Shown here: positions 6,827 through 7,220 of the stretch, in pieces
How the letters are laid out: the number at the start of each line of letters is the position of its first letter
Position numbering within the stretch: the first letter of the stretch is position 1
Source: an uncultured Muribaculaceae bacterium
GTDB taxonomy: Bacteria; Bacteroidota; Bacteroidia; Bacteroidales; Muribaculaceae
Assembly (NCBI GenBank): GCA_910578305.1
Contig: CAJTQH010000012.1
Coordinates: forward strand, 32,919 to 40,138
DNA: 7,220 nt
Reading direction: 5' to 3'
Translations under genes and position numbers: made by a program
The notes under the pieces: generated by a model
Databases searched by the model: none
Told to the model about the DNA's origin: nothing
Seen by the model: only the letters and a program-made list of their open reading frames with translations

Positions 6827-6842
6827 AACTAAATTTTTAGTT
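6827..6842. promoter_or_regulatory. Candidate BlaI operator O2, upstream of the -33 element
   Basis: AACTAAATTTTTAGTT is a perfect inverted repeat with 7-bp arms and a 2-bp centre, extendable by one more pair to 6826-6843. It lies 5 bp upstream of the -33 element. Its sequence is nearly the same as a second palindrome 60 bp away that overlaps the transcript leader. BlaI/MecI repressors bind as dimers to inverted repeats next to their own promoter, and the next gene encodes such a repressor. Assignment of this site to that repressor is inference from position and symmetry. Confidence 0.75.
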
Positions 6843-6870
6843 AGGACGGTTGTGGGTTGTTAATGCGTTG

Positions 6871-6889
6871 ACTCTCCGTTCAGGAGAGC
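6871..6889 (-). terminator. Weak hairpin after the flippase-like gene, possible terminator
   Basis: A 6-bp perfect stem (CTCTCC / GGAGAG, 5-nt loop), extendable by one G-U pair, lies 16 bp past the flippase stop codon. No U-rich tract follows it on the minus strand, so it is not a canonical intrinsic terminator. It is listed because it is the only hairpin seen between the two transcription units. Confidence 0.25.
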
Positions 6890-6904
6890 GGCTTTGGCGG
6901 GGTT

Positions 6905-7220
6905 TCACGTCGCGCGGCTTTTTCTTAGCCATGAGGGGAGCATGATCACGCCTATTATCAGATATACATAGTAGGATATTATTCGCCATATCACGGCAAT
7001 GACCAGAGCTACGGATGTGTCGCTGATGAGGTCGCCGTAATAGTTGGTAAACAGCCATTCGCTTATACCGCTTCCGCCGGGTGTAGGGGTGACGGTGAGC
7101 AGTGTCCATACCACAAATTGACGGGCCAGGACTATGCCCTGCGGTGCCATTGCGGCAAATCCCCAGAATAGGGCGTTGACTACCAGGTAGCGGCTCATCC
7201 ATGTAGTGACTGTGGCGGCC
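6905..7220 (-). CDS. Flippase-like integral membrane protein (LPG_synthase_TM family), C-terminal part
   Basis: Only the last 104 or so codons are visible. The frame stays open through the right edge and reads AATVTTW before the first internal Met, so that Met (7198) is not the real start. The sequence is strongly hydrophobic, with at least three membrane-spanning stretches. It carries TPTPGGSGISEW, a Pro-Gly-Gly-x-Gly-x-x-Glu motif characteristic of the lysylphosphatidylglycerol synthase transmembrane / YbhN / UPF0104 family. It ends in a basic cytoplasmic tail (LRKSRAT). Family members are inner-membrane proteins of about 300-350 residues, some of them linked to lipid flipping; the substrate here cannot be told. 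The gene runs in the same direction as the downstream operon but is separated from it by 139 bp containing a separate promoter, so it is probably an unrelated transcription unit. Family assignment is fairly sure; function is not. Confidence 0.8.
   Translation of the reverse strand, partial: AATVTTWMSRYLVVNALFWGFAAMAPQGIVLARQFVVWTLLTVTPTPGGSGISEWLFTNYYGDLISDTSVALVIAVIWRIISYYVYLIIGVIMLPSWLRKSRAT

Noticed and set aside
6837..7202. A 121-codon open frame on the minus strand overlapping the flippase-like gene, with an Arg/Pro-rich product.
   Set aside because: It is out of frame with the clearly membrane-protein-like reading that contains the PGGSGxxE motif. Its composition is that of a shadow frame.
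1..7220. Possible CRISPR array, tRNA, insertion sequence or phage attachment site.
   Set aside because: No regularly spaced repeats, cloverleaf-like sequence, transposase-like frame or terminal inverted repeats were seen; almost all the sequence is occupied by six operon genes and the flippase-like gene.

Overview
The window looks like chromosomal DNA from a member of the Bacteroidales, plausibly a Muribaculaceae-type gut bacterium; the family-level guess is inference. The support is a Bacteroidetes-type promoter (TTTG, 20 bp, TAnnTTTG), the absence of Shine-Dalgarno sequences before every start, and a gene content (BlaI plus M56 peptidase, CarboxypepD_reg/plug/barrel outer-membrane protein, GLPGLI proteins) typical of Bacteroidetes. 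All genes are on the minus strand, so transcription runs from right to left.

At the right edge (6905-7220) is the 3' end of a flippase-like polytopic membrane protein (LPG_synthase_TM family). A 139-bp intergenic region follows. It carries one well-formed promoter flanked by two near-identical 16-bp inverted repeats exactly 60 bp apart, which look like operators for the BlaI-type repressor encoded just downstream.

From 6765 down to position 1 lies one compact operon of six genes: BlaI/MecI-family repressor; M56 (BlaR1-type) membrane metallopeptidase without a penicillin-binding sensor domain; an 866-residue outer-membrane beta-barrel/TonB-receptor-like protein; a secreted S41-family serine peptidase; and two tandem GLPGLI-family secreted proteins, the second cut by the left edge. 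Gene junctions are 0, 12, -4, 10 and 7 bp, so co-transcription from the single promoter is very likely.

A working model (inference): the M56 protein senses a signal in the envelope and, as in BlaR1/MecR1, triggers loss of BlaI repression. This induces an outer-membrane receptor or transporter, a periplasmic or surface protease, and two GLPGLI proteins, perhaps to import, process or resist a peptide-like compound. The ligand is unknown. Nothing here indicates beta-lactam resistance itself, since no beta-lactamase or PBP domain is present. The most informative details are the twin operators, the plug-like periplasmic tail of the M56 sensor, the Gln at +1 of the predicted signal-peptidase sites, and a duplicated 27-bp gene end that implies a frameshift or a lost GLPGLI copy at the 3' end of the S41 gene.
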